A stretch of DNA of 64,000 nt, taken from Bacteroidota bacterium (GTDB taxonomy: Bacteria; Bacteroidota; Bacteroidia; Bacteroidales; F082). Below are positions 53,021-60,544 of this stretch, piece by piece; position 1 is the stretch's first letter, and every line of letters starts with the position of its first letter. The stretch spans positions 620,001 through 684,000 of the forward strand of contig JAHJTC010000004.1 in assembly GCA_018830105.1 (NCBI GenBank), in the 5' to 3' direction. A model generated the notes under the pieces. It was not told the origin of the DNA and ran no database searches. It was given only the letters and a program-made list of their open reading frames with translations. The position numbers and the translations under genes are program-made.

Positions 53021-54038
53021 ATGGCTTAAAATCCCTGATAATACTAAGAAAAACGCTTACGAACAGCTATCAGAACTTACTGGTATGACACCCTTCGCCG
53101 TCGAAAAAGATTGGTGGGTAAGTCGTACCTTGGAAATCATCTTCCAAATGGATATTGCTAAGCATCTGGTGTTTAAAGGCGGCACATCCCTTAGCAAAGC
53201 CTGGAAATTGATCAGCCGTTTCTCAGAAGATGTCGACTTGGCAATTGATAAAGATTTTTTCGAAGGCTTTACCGGTAACCTTTCTAAATCAAAAATAACC
53301 AGGCTGAGGAAAATGTCTGGCGCTTATACCACCGGAAATTTCTTCCGTGAACTACAAGAAGAATTTCGAAAAAAGGGATTTACTGACGTTCAATTTATTC
53401 CTGTCGCAGCTCAGGACAGCGATCAGGATCCGCGAATCATTGAGATTCATTACCCAAGTATTATAACATCAGCATCCGAATATCTGCAGCCTCGTGTCCA
53501 GCTCGAAATAGGATGCAGGTCTTTGCGCGAACCTTTTACACTCAAATCATTCGGATCTTTGGTCGATGAGTTTTACAAAGACAGCGATTTTGTCGAGCCA
53601 TTATTTCAGGTGCCTACAGTAAATCCGGAACGCACTTTTTTGGAAAAACTCTTCCTGCTACACGAAGAGTTCCAACGCCCTCCAAAAAAAATGCGTGTCA
53701 ACAGGCTCAGTCGTCATTTATATGATGTTTATCATTTGTCAGGAGCAGGAATAGCCGAAATTGCCCTTAACGACAAACAACTTTATGAAACAATTGCAGC
53801 ACATCGTTACAAATTCTCAAAAGTAGGAGGTGTCGATTATAATACACTCAATCCCAAAACACTCAATCCTATTCCCGTCCCTGAAGTCATAGACGCATGG
53901 GAATCAGATTATTCCAAAATGATGCAAGTCATGATTTATGAACCTGACAAACCTTCATTCACCCAACTGATAAACAATCTGCACCAAATAAAAACACAAC
54001 TCCAATCTCTTCAGTGGGAGTTTCAGCTAAAATTCTAA
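53013..54038 (+). CDS. AbiEii-type nucleotidyltransferase toxin
   Basis: A 341-residue enzyme of the AbiEii/AbiGii family (DUF1814-like). The nucleotidyltransferase signature is FKGGTSLSKAWKLI (Gly56, Gly57, Thr58, Ser59) followed by FSEDVDLAID (Asp73, Asp75). Further conserved parts are LQPRVQLEIGCRSLREPF, NPERTFLEKLFLLHEEF and SRHLYDVYHL. Family members modify tRNA 3' ends or otherwise block translation, giving phage defence or plasmid-like maintenance. Motifs and length look intact, so the toxin is probably active. Translational overlap (8 bp) with the antitoxin gene ensures joint expression. Confidence 0.9.
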   Translation: MIKWLKIPDNTKKNAYEQLSELTGMTPFAVEKDWWVSRTLEIIFQMDIAKHLVFKGGTSLSKAWKLISRFSEDVDLAIDKDFFEGFTGNLSKSKITRLRKMSGAYTTGNFFRELQEEFRKKGFTDVQFIPVAAQDSDQDPRIIEIHYPSIITSASEYLQPRVQLEIGCRSLREPFTLKSFGSLVDEFYKDSDFVEPLFQVPTVNPERTFLEKLFLLHEEFQRPPKKMRVNRLSRHLYDVYHLSGAGIAEIALNDKQLYETIAAHRYKFSKVGGVDYNTLNPKTLNPIPVPEVIDAWESDYSKMMQVMIYEPDKPSFTQLINNLHQIKTQLQSLQWEFQLKF

Positions 54039-54180
54039 CCTTCAGCATACGACTTATAGCACAAACCCTGATTGAAATGACTGCCTTGCAACCAAGCAGC
54101 CTCAACCTCAATCTTTGAACCTGCCTGGCGACCATCGGGAGACAGGTCTTTGAATCATCCTCAACCTTAATCTAAATCCT
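54039..54180. other. Intergenic region before the right repeat copy
   Basis: No gene. It contains words such as CCTCAATCTTTGAACCTGCC and GGGAGACAGGTCTTTGAATC, which belong to the same dispersed repeat family as the flanking elements. Confidence 0.45.
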
Positions 54181-54260
54181 TGAACCCCTTTGGTCCCGAG
54201 AGGAGGAACGACGATTCGGGGCTACAGTCCCGAGAGCGTAGCGATTCGGGATTGAATCTT
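54181..54260. repeat. Composite intergenic repeat, right copy (one 30-bp unit)
   Basis: TGAACCCCTTTGGTCCCGAG, AGGAGGAACGAC, one copy of the 30-bp unit, then GATTCGGGATTGAATCTT. It differs from the left copy (52121-52230) at only two bases outside the extra unit, in the same orientation. The two enclose the toxin-antitoxin pair. Confidence 0.9.
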
Positions 54261-54306
54261 TGAATCCCTTCAACCCATTTTCAAATTCTCCAATTTTCAA
54301 ATTCAT

Positions 54307-54346
54307 CAACCCATCAACAACTCAACCCATCAACCCTTAAACTCAT
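54307..54346. repeat. Octamer array (five units)
   Basis: CAACCCAT, CAACAACT, CAACCCAT, CAACCCTT, AAACTCAT. Same period as 33821-33892 and 52301-52332, but more worn. Confidence 0.65.
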
Positions 54347-54381
54347 TTTCAAATTTTCAAATTAAACAATTTTCAAATTAA

Positions 54382-54612
54382 CCCATCCTCGAATGGGCTC
54401 AGATCGCCATCAAATCCATCGGCTTCTGGCGCGTCATCAAAAACATCGAACCCATCCGCCAGGAGTTCCAGTCACTCACCCCCGAAGCCAAAGTCGAGCT
54501 CGCCCAATGGGCCGCCCAAAACTTCGACCTTCGCAACCACCAGCTGGAAGAAATCATCGAAAAAGCATTGACAATCGCTGTTGAATTATCAAATTCATTT
54601 TTTAAGAAATAA
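54382..54612 (+). pseudogene. Start-less GC-rich ORF remnant
   Basis: An open frame of about 76 codons without an ATG or other likely start, preceded in frame by TAA at 54379. It reads EWAQIAIKSIGFWRVIKNIE, then PIRQEFQSLTPEAKVELAQW and AAQNFDLRNHQLEEIIEKAL, a helical protein with clear coding character. Codon use is strikingly C-rich (GCC, ATC, CGC) against the A/T-rich surroundings. I do not recognise the family. It looks like the 3' part of a gene brought in from outside and cut at its 5' end, 119 bp from the tRNA-Leu genes. Confidence 0.55.
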
Positions 54613-54671
54613 TAAGCTATTTCTTTTCTTATAAAAATAAAAAGTTAAAATTCTGTCATGCAATCTGTCAT

Positions 54672-54712
54672 GCCCAAAAAAGAAGGGTTGGTAATCTCTT
54701 GATTACCAACCC
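54672..54712 (-). terminator. Intrinsic terminator of the tRNA-Leu transcript
   Basis: A perfect 11-bp stem (GGGTTGGTAAT / ATTACCAACCC, 54685-54712) followed on the minus strand by TTCTTTTTT. It lies 18 bp downstream of the second tRNA-Leu in the direction of transcription. Confidence 0.85.
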
Positions 54713-54730
54713 TTTAAATTTGAAAAACGT

Positions 54731-54813
54731 GCCCAAGAAAGGACTCGAACCTTCACGAGCGTTCGCTCACTACACCCTGAATGTAGCGCGTCTACCAATT
54801 CCGCCACTTGGGC
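54731..54813 (-). tRNA. tRNA-Leu (anticodon CAG)
   Basis: 83 nt with a 7-bp acceptor stem (GCCCAAG / CTTGGGC), anticodon stem CTACA / TGTAG with loop TTCAGGG (anticodon CAG), a long variable arm (TGAGCGAACGCTCG) as expected for tRNA-Leu, and GGTTCGAGTCC for the T arm. CCA is not encoded. Confidence 0.95.
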
Positions 54814-54838
54814 TTTCACACCTTTCAAAAAAAACAGT

Positions 54839-54921
54839 GCCCAGAACAAGAATCGAACTTGCACTCCGTAACCGGAACATGGCCCTCAACCATGCGCGTC
54901 TACCAATTCCGCCACCTGGGC
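54839..54921 (-). tRNA. tRNA-Leu (anticodon GAG)
   Basis: 83 nt with acceptor stem GCCCAGG / TTCTGGGC-type pairing, anticodon stem CATGG / CCATG with loop TTGAGGG (anticodon GAG), a long variable arm (TTCCGGTTACGGAG) and the T arm AGTTCGATTCT. It is transcribed with the CAG isoacceptor 25 bp downstream. Confidence 0.95.
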
Positions 54922-55160
54922 TAAAAGTTTGGCAAAAGTACAATAAAATTTCTTTCCATTATCAAAGTTTAAACAGAAAAAATTCAATTAGAATTCGGTA
55001 AACTTTGTTTCGGTTGATTCCATTTTTTCGGAACGAAACCAAGGCGAATATTTTCAGCCTATTGCACACTGATTGGAATGCTGCCTTATCAGCAGCACCA
55101 ATGAAAGTAGTCATAGTGATTCCATTTTTACCCTAAATCAATAAAAAATGAATTTTAAAA

Positions 55161-55190
55161 TTGATAAACAGATTGAAATTGCTAATTTTG
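55161..55190 (+). promoter_or_regulatory. Promoter of the DUF4301 gene
   Basis: TTG (55161-55163), 19 bases, TAATTTTG (55183-55190): an exact fit to the Bacteroidota promoter (-33 TTG, -7 TAnnTTTG). The start codon is 20 bp further on. Confidence 0.75.
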
Positions 55191-55209
55191 AGGCTCAAAC
55201 ACAAAGATT

Positions 55210-56769
55210 ATGACTGACTTTTTAACCGGTTCAGACAAAAATATTTTAGCCGCCAAGGGCATTTCAGAAGATCATATACTGCACCAAATCAAGCAGTTCC
55301 AATCCGGATTTCCCTTTATAAATCTTGTCGCTCCTGCTACTATCGAAAAAGGAATTTACAAGCTTGACAATGACAATTTGCAGGTGCTTATTGACTACTT
55401 TGAAGAAAATAGATCAGCATATAGCGTGCTTAAATTTGTACCGGCTTCGGGGGCAGCTAGCCGCATGTTTAAAAGCCTTTTTGAATTTATTGAGACCTAT
55501 AAAAACAAAGAAATCGCTGAAACGCTTCTCACGGAAAAAAGCGACTTCAATTCGGTCGCCTATTTTTTTACGCATCTCAAGCAATTTGCTTTTTACGGCG
55601 ATCTCAAATTGGTCCTTGAAAAGGATTCTTTGGATTTAAATAAATTGTTATCTGATAATGATTTGGTTACAATATTAGAATACTTGCTGTTAGACAAAGG
55701 TCTTGGCTATGGGAATCTTCCCAAAGCGCTGCTGAAATTTCATCATTATGCTGATGGAAACCGGTTGGCGCTGGAAGAGCACTTGGTTGAAGCAGCTGTA
55801 TATAGTTCAAACCACGAAGGACACGCTAAAGTGCACTTTACCATTTCGCCGGAGCACAAAACAATATTTGAACAGGCGATAAACAGTGTGAAAGAAAAAT
55901 ACGAAAAGCAGTTTAATGTAAAATTTTTCATCAGCTATTCCGAGCAGAAATCTTCCACAGATACCCTTGCTGTTGATCTACAGAACAATCCTTTCCGAAA
56001 CACTGATAGCAGCCTGTTATTCAGGCCAGGAGGTCATGGCGCACTGATCGAAAACCTGAATGATTTAAAAGAAGAAATAGTTTTTATTAAGAATATTGAC
56101 AATATCGTTCCTGACACCTTACGCGAGGAAACCTACCGCTACAAAAAGGCCATTGGCGGCTTGCTGATGGAGTTGCAGGATGCTTGTTTTCAGCACCTAG
56201 AATGGCTGGAAATGGGTGATTTGGAAGACCATGAAGTGGATGAAATCGCTGAATTTACGCGTAACAAATTGATGATTGATCTTACTGACGCCTTTGAAGG
56301 TTACAGTAAAATCGAAAAAATTGATATGCTTTACACCAAACTCAATCGCCCAATGCGCGTTTGCGGTATGGTAAAAAATGAAGGCGAACCAGGAGGAGGT
56401 CCTTTCTGGGTGATCAATGAAGATGACGAGCAATCACTTCAAATCGTCGAATCTTCGCAGATTGACAAGAATGAAAAAAACCAAATGGCCATCGTTGAAA
56501 AAGCTACTCATTTTAATCCTGTTGATCTGGTGTGCAGTTTGTACGACTTCAAAGGAAATAAGTTCAAATTACATGATTTTATTGATCCTCAAACGGGCTT
56601 TATTTCGGTGAAGTCGAAAGACGGAAAAGATCTGAAAGCGCTCGAATTACCAGGATTATGGAATGGAGCCATGGCCGATTGGATCACAATTTTCGTTGAA
56701 ACACCGATTATCACCTTTAACCCGGTTAAAACGGTGAACGACTTGCTCCGGCCACAGCATCAGGCCTGA
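55210..56769 (+). CDS. DUF4301-family protein
   Basis: A 519-residue cytosolic protein. LKFVPASGAASRMFKSLFEF, LFRPGGHGALIENLNDL, and KNEGEPGGGPFWVINEDD are landmark stretches of DUF4301, a family found mainly in Bacteroidota. The SGAASRMF and PGGHGALIENLN motifs look like a nucleotide-sugar pyrophosphorylase-type active site (SGxGTRM-like loop), so a nucleotidyltransferase role is plausible, but the function is not proven. Length is normal. It has its own promoter and is convergent with the symporter gene 7 bp behind it. Confidence 0.9.
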   Translation: MTDFLTGSDKNILAAKGISEDHILHQIKQFQSGFPFINLVAPATIEKGIYKLDNDNLQVLIDYFEENRSAYSVLKFVPASGAASRMFKSLFEFIETYKNKEIAETLLTEKSDFNSVAYFFTHLKQFAFYGDLKLVLEKDSLDLNKLLSDNDLVTILEYLLLDKGLGYGNLPKALLKFHHYADGNRLALEEHLVEAAVYSSNHEGHAKVHFTISPEHKTIFEQAINSVKEKYEKQFNVKFFISYSEQKSSTDTLAVDLQNNPFRNTDSSLLFRPGGHGALIENLNDLKEEIVFIKNIDNIVPDTLREETYRYKKAIGGLLMELQDACFQHLEWLEMGDLEDHEVDEIAEFTRNKLMIDLTDAFEGYSKIEKIDMLYTKLNRPMRVCGMVKNEGEPGGGPFWVINEDDEQSLQIVESSQIDKNEKNQMAIVEKATHFNPVDLVCSLYDFKGNKFKLHDFIDPQTGFISVKSKDGKDLKALELPGLWNGAMADWITIFVETPIITFNPVKTVNDLLRPQHQA

Positions 56770-56776
56770 TCACTAT

Positions 56777-58240
56777 CTAAATGTTTTGCGGCTCACTCTC
56801 TTTTTTAGGAATCAGGTAGGTTGCTAACACAGCAACAATAAAGGCTACCACAAAGCTTAGCAGCCTTGCCGGAATTTCTTCGTCCATGCCTGTGCTGATC
56901 CAAAAAATGGTAAATACCAATCCCGAAATTATTGTCAAAACAACGGCTCGTCCATGGTATTTCGGCCACATCAGTGTAAGCAAAATCACAATTGAAAATG
57001 TTCCGCCAATTCCTGCCCACACATAACTTACTAAAGAAAAAATCAGTGTGGCTTCAACAACATAAGCCAGCAACAAAGCAATTACAGCCAGAGAAGCCGT
57101 AACAATTCTACTCTGCACCAATGGATTAGGAATCTCCATTTTGAAATACTTTAACAGCGGCTTAAGCAGGTTCTCGCTGAATTCAGTCGCGCTAAGAATT
57201 AGCAATGAATCCGCGGTGGATATCATCGCTGCTATTGCTCCGGTAATTAATATTGATGCTATTGCCGGTGGAAAAATTTGCAACATTACTGCCGGCATCA
57301 CATATTCCTGATCTTCAAGACCATGTGGTCCGAAAATAGCCAAACCAATCCATCCGATCATCAAAGCGCCAATATAGGCTATCAAAGTCCACACAATTCC
57401 AATATTTCGGGCTTTTCTGGCCTGACGCATATCGGAGATAGCCATAAAACGCATGGATAACTGGGGTTGCCCTCCCAGATAACCAAAAAACCATGAAAAG
57501 CCGCCAACAATAATTACTCCCGCTCCAAAACCACTTGCTCCGCCTACAAACGACTGATAGGAAGGACCGGCCAGTTGGAGCGCTTCTCCGATATCTGAAG
57601 CATAAGTTTCCGGGTGATTGGCCAGGTAGTTTAATCCTACTATCGGGCCAATAATCAAGGCAGTTATCATCACAATAGCCTGAACAACATCAGTATAGAC
57701 AACACTTCTGAATCCGCCATAAATAGTATAAGGCACAATAATGGCAGCGGTAATCAGCATTCCGGTTTCAGGTTGAATTCCGAACATGGTAAAAAGGGTT
57801 TTTCCCCCTCCAAGAAACTGAGCACCCACATAAAAGAAAAAGAAGAAAACGATGGCAGCACTGGCTACAACCCTGATCGTGCGGGCTGTTTCGCTATGTT
57901 TGCGCGCTATAAAATCGGTATAAGTCGTGATATCATACTTTTCGGCGGCATCACGCAAACGCCAGGATATCAAAGCCCATGCGACTATTATTCCGGCTAC
58001 ACAACCAATTGCAGTCCATATTTCCGTCAATCCCATCGCGTAGGCTGCTCCAGGAAGTCCCAGCAATGCCCAGCTGCTTTCGCCCGTGGCTCTTTCTGAC
58101 AAGGCCGCTACCCAGCCCGGGAGTTTTCGGCCGGCAATCGCATAATCCTGTGCGTTTTTTACCTTGCGCCCCTGATAAACTCCCCAAAGTATCAGGAGAC
58201 CCATATAAATAATCATTACGATTAATAGCTGCTGCTCCAT
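56777..58240 (-). CDS. putP: Sodium:proline symporter (SSS family)
   Basis: A 487-residue inner-membrane protein with about 13 hydrophobic segments, the SSS/PutP layout. Landmarks are the N-terminal DYAIAGRKLPGWVAALSERA then TGESSWALLG (Na+ and substrate site region in TM2), GGFRSVVYTDVVQAIVM, GYLGGQPQLSMRFMAI and ISTADSLLILSATEFSENL (sodium-site Ser residues). This is typical for Na+/proline symporters, so uptake of proline driven by sodium is likely, although related substrates cannot be excluded. Single gene, convergent with DUF4301 and divergent from the DUF1858 gene. Confidence 0.88.
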   Translation of the reverse strand: MEQQLLIVMIIYMGLLILWGVYQGRKVKNAQDYAIAGRKLPGWVAALSERATGESSWALLGLPGAAYAMGLTEIWTAIGCVAGIIVAWALISWRLRDAAEKYDITTYTDFIARKHSETARTIRVVASAAIVFFFFFYVGAQFLGGGKTLFTMFGIQPETGMLITAAIIVPYTIYGGFRSVVYTDVVQAIVMITALIIGPIVGLNYLANHPETYASDIGEALQLAGPSYQSFVGGASGFGAGVIIVGGFSWFFGYLGGQPQLSMRFMAISDMRQARKARNIGIVWTLIAYIGALMIGWIGLAIFGPHGLEDQEYVMPAVMLQIFPPAIASILITGAIAAMISTADSLLILSATEFSENLLKPLLKYFKMEIPNPLVQSRIVTASLAVIALLLAYVVEATLIFSLVSYVWAGIGGTFSIVILLTLMWPKYHGRAVVLTIISGLVFTIFWISTGMDEEIPARLLSFVVAFIVAVLATYLIPKKESEPQNI

Positions 58241-58347
58241 AGTGTCATTTTTTTACTGTCAGCTTGTCATTAATTTTGACGACGAATTTACAAAGTTTCA
58301 ATAAAATGATAAAGGCAGGATTCTTGTTTTGCAAACAGAAAAAAAAT

Positions 58348-58617
58348 ATGATTAGCAAAGACATAGAAATAGAGGAATTGGTAAACAACTATCCTTTTTC
58401 AGTCAAATACCTAATGGAACAAGGAATTAGATGTATCGCCTGTGGCGAGCCCATATGGGGAACACTGGAAGAAGCTGCCAAAGAAAAAAGTTTTGACGAC
58501 GACAAAATTCAGCAGTTTGTTGATGAACTTAACGAGCTTGCAGCGCATAAAAAGAATGCTGCTGATACTGAAATAAAGAATACGATTAAGACAAAACCGC
58601 TGGGAAGCCGGGAATAA
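58348..58617 (+). CDS. DUF1858-domain protein
   Basis: 89 residues from the start at 58348 (MISKDIEI). The frame is open 28 codons further up, but that part has no domain character. Residues about 4-60 form the DUF1858 helical bundle (IEELVNNYPFSVKYLMEQGI then RCIACGEPIWGTLEEAA) with the CxxC pair CIAC, which in this family may bind a metal or Fe-S cluster. Such domains are often linked to hybrid-cluster or nitric-oxide repair proteins, but no such gene is beside it. It is the only plus-strand gene between the symporter and pdxH. Confidence 0.85.
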   Translation: MISKDIEIEELVNNYPFSVKYLMEQGIRCIACGEPIWGTLEEAAKEKSFDDDKIQQFVDELNELAAHKKNAADTEIKNTIKTKPLGSRE

Positions 58618-58626
58618 AAACCTCAA

Positions 58627-59256
58627 TCAGGGATATAACCTAAAAATTTCCCAGGCTTCCGCTACCCGTTTATAGCCGACACGATCGTGCAGCCGGTCAG
58701 CACCGCCCTGCCAAAATTCGTAATAATCCGGAACTAATTGGTAACCACCCCAGTTTGCAGGCTTTTTTAATGGTTCTTTAGCACGCAAAAGGGCTTCAAA
58801 ATCTTGCTTTAAGTGCTGTTTGTCTTTTAAAATTTCACTTTGCCGCGAAACAGTAGCACCAACCTGACTTGCAAATGGCCGGCTCTGGAAATAAGCAATG
58901 GAGTCGGCTTCACTAACTTTTTCAACAAGCCCTTCAATTCTTATCTGCTGCTCCAGTTGTGGCCAGAAAAAAAGCAAGCATGCGTTTTGATTCGTGCTGA
59001 TCTCCTTGGCTTTTCGGCTGTTGTAATTCGTAAAAAAAACAAAACCGGATTCTTTTAGTTCCTTCAACAACACGATACGCGATGATGGCCTGCCTTCCTT
59101 TGCTGTTGATAATACCATAGCGTTTGCATCCGGAACAGCTTGTTTCAGTGCATTATCGAACCAAGCCGAAAATAATTCAGCAGGATACTCAGGAATCATG
59201 GATTCCTGAAGCTCATTTTTTCCATAATTCTGTCTGATATGATGATATTGTTTCAT
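58627..59256 (-). CDS. pdxH: Pyridoxamine 5'-phosphate oxidase
   Basis: About 209 residues from the start at 59256 (MKQYHHIRQNYGK). An alternative ATG lies 5 codons upstream. The FMN-binding split barrel shows SRIVLLKELKESGFVFFTNY and NSRKAKEISTNQNACLLFFW, IRIEGLVEKVSEADSIAYFQ, and SRPFASQVGATVSRQSEIL. The end NWGGYQLVPDYYEFWQGGAD then RLHDRVGY is the family's C-terminal PLP-binding part. It oxidises pyridoxamine/pyridoxine 5'-phosphate to PLP (vitamin B6 pathway). Length and motifs are normal. Confidence 0.95.
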   Translation of the reverse strand: MKQYHHIRQNYGKNELQESMIPEYPAELFSAWFDNALKQAVPDANAMVLSTAKEGRPSSRIVLLKELKESGFVFFTNYNSRKAKEISTNQNACLLFFWPQLEQQIRIEGLVEKVSEADSIAYFQSRPFASQVGATVSRQSEILKDKQHLKQDFEALLRAKEPLKKPANWGGYQLVPDYYEFWQGGADRLHDRVGYKRVAEAWEIFRLYP

Positions 59257-59305
59257 CTGTTTTTGCCACAAAAATAACTATCTTGCCGCTTCAATTTTAG
59301 CTTAT

Positions 59306-60523
59306 ATGGCAATTAAACTATTTGCACGCAAAACTATCGTTGTTCCTACATTCTGGGGCTGGCTGTTGGCAGTGGTTTTCATCGCTGCCCTATCCTTGTT
59401 ATTGTTTAGTAATATTTACAGCTTTCTGGCTTACGAAAAACCTGCTAGCTCCAAAGTTTTGGTTATTGAAGGCTGGATTCCAGATACAGGCCTAAAAGAG
59501 GCAATCGCGCATTATAGGCTTTATGACTATGAGTATATGGTCATTACAGGCGTTCCAATTACACAATGGACCTTCGCATCGCCTTATTCTAATATGGCTG
59601 ATGCCTCTGCAAGGAGCATGAAAGAGATGCATTTTTCCGATTCTATATATACTGTACCTATCCCAACAGCGGTGATGCGCGATCGGACGTATGCCACCGC
59701 TATAGCCCTTGACCTGCAGTGGGACACCTTAGGAATAGTGCCCGAAAATTTTGATCTGTTTACCATGGGAGCTCACTCACGCAGGTCAAAAGAAATGTTT
59801 AAAAAAGTTTTCGGCTCCCGTTTGAAAGGCGTGATAATTGCTACCGATCCAAGCTTTGATGGACCAAATTGGTATAAAAGCAGCCGTGGTTTTCGTATTG
59901 TTTTCAGCGAGCTGGTCTCCTATTTTTATACCAAGCTGTTTTTTCGTCCCGATGCAAAACAAATGTTGGCACTGATCAAAGAAGGTTACTATAAGGACAA
60001 ATTGCAGGGTGAACGCTTCGAAAAAGACCGCTACTTTATGGACCTTGATACTTCTCCGCTGGCAGATAGCAGTGTTAATAGCTTTATGGGAATTGATTAT
60101 TTCCCCGTGGATAAATCCTTTGTTTTTAACGCAAGTTTTGAAATTGACACTTCGTCACCCAGCTTTCGTATGGCGACAACTACAGACAGGATGCCCGAAT
60201 ACCGAAAATATGGTACGCTGCAATTTTCAAAAGCAGATACACTACTGACGCTTACTGCCTATCAAAATCTGGATATGTTGAAAAAAAATTCAACCTATAA
60301 AGGACTTTTTATTCCGTTTAAGGACAAGACAAATGGCAAGCTCACCTATGGTGGCGGGCGCTATCTTGATGTGGATATTCCCGAAAACCAAACACTGACA
60401 ATAGATTTTAACAGGGCCTATAACCCTTATTGTGCATACGACAGCAAATGGTCGTGTCCAATTCCGCCTTATGAAAATCATTTGCAGGTCTCCATCTTGG
60501 CCGGTGAAAAAAAATTTCATTAA
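59306..60523 (+). CDS. YdcF-like membrane protein with C-terminal beta domain
   Basis: A 405-residue protein with one N-terminal membrane segment (about 17-37). Residues about 45-215 resemble the DUF218/YdcF Rossmann-like domain (SSKVLVIEGWIPDTGLKEAI, MVITGVPI, DLFTMGAHSRRSKEMF, LKGVIIATDP), expected to lie outside the cytosol. The C-terminal 150 residues are beta-rich (FNASFEIDTSSPSFRMATTT to ENHLQVSILAGEKKFH) and look like a Ca-dependent carbohydrate-binding (xylan-binding-type) module. The pair suggests a role at the cell surface or in envelope polysaccharide handling. It starts 49 bp from the divergent pdxH and may be co-transcribed with the sensor kinase behind it (21 bp). Confidence 0.7.
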   Translation: MAIKLFARKTIVVPTFWGWLLAVVFIAALSLLLFSNIYSFLAYEKPASSKVLVIEGWIPDTGLKEAIAHYRLYDYEYMVITGVPITQWTFASPYSNMADASARSMKEMHFSDSIYTVPIPTAVMRDRTYATAIALDLQWDTLGIVPENFDLFTMGAHSRRSKEMFKKVFGSRLKGVIIATDPSFDGPNWYKSSRGFRIVFSELVSYFYTKLFFRPDAKQMLALIKEGYYKDKLQGERFEKDRYFMDLDTSPLADSSVNSFMGIDYFPVDKSFVFNASFEIDTSSPSFRMATTTDRMPEYRKYGTLQFSKADTLLTLTAYQNLDMLKKNSTYKGLFIPFKDKTNGKLTYGGGRYLDVDIPENQTLTIDFNRAYNPYCAYDSKWSCPIPPYENHLQVSILAGEKKFH

Positions 60524-60544
60524 ATTCGTTACTTAAATAACTCC

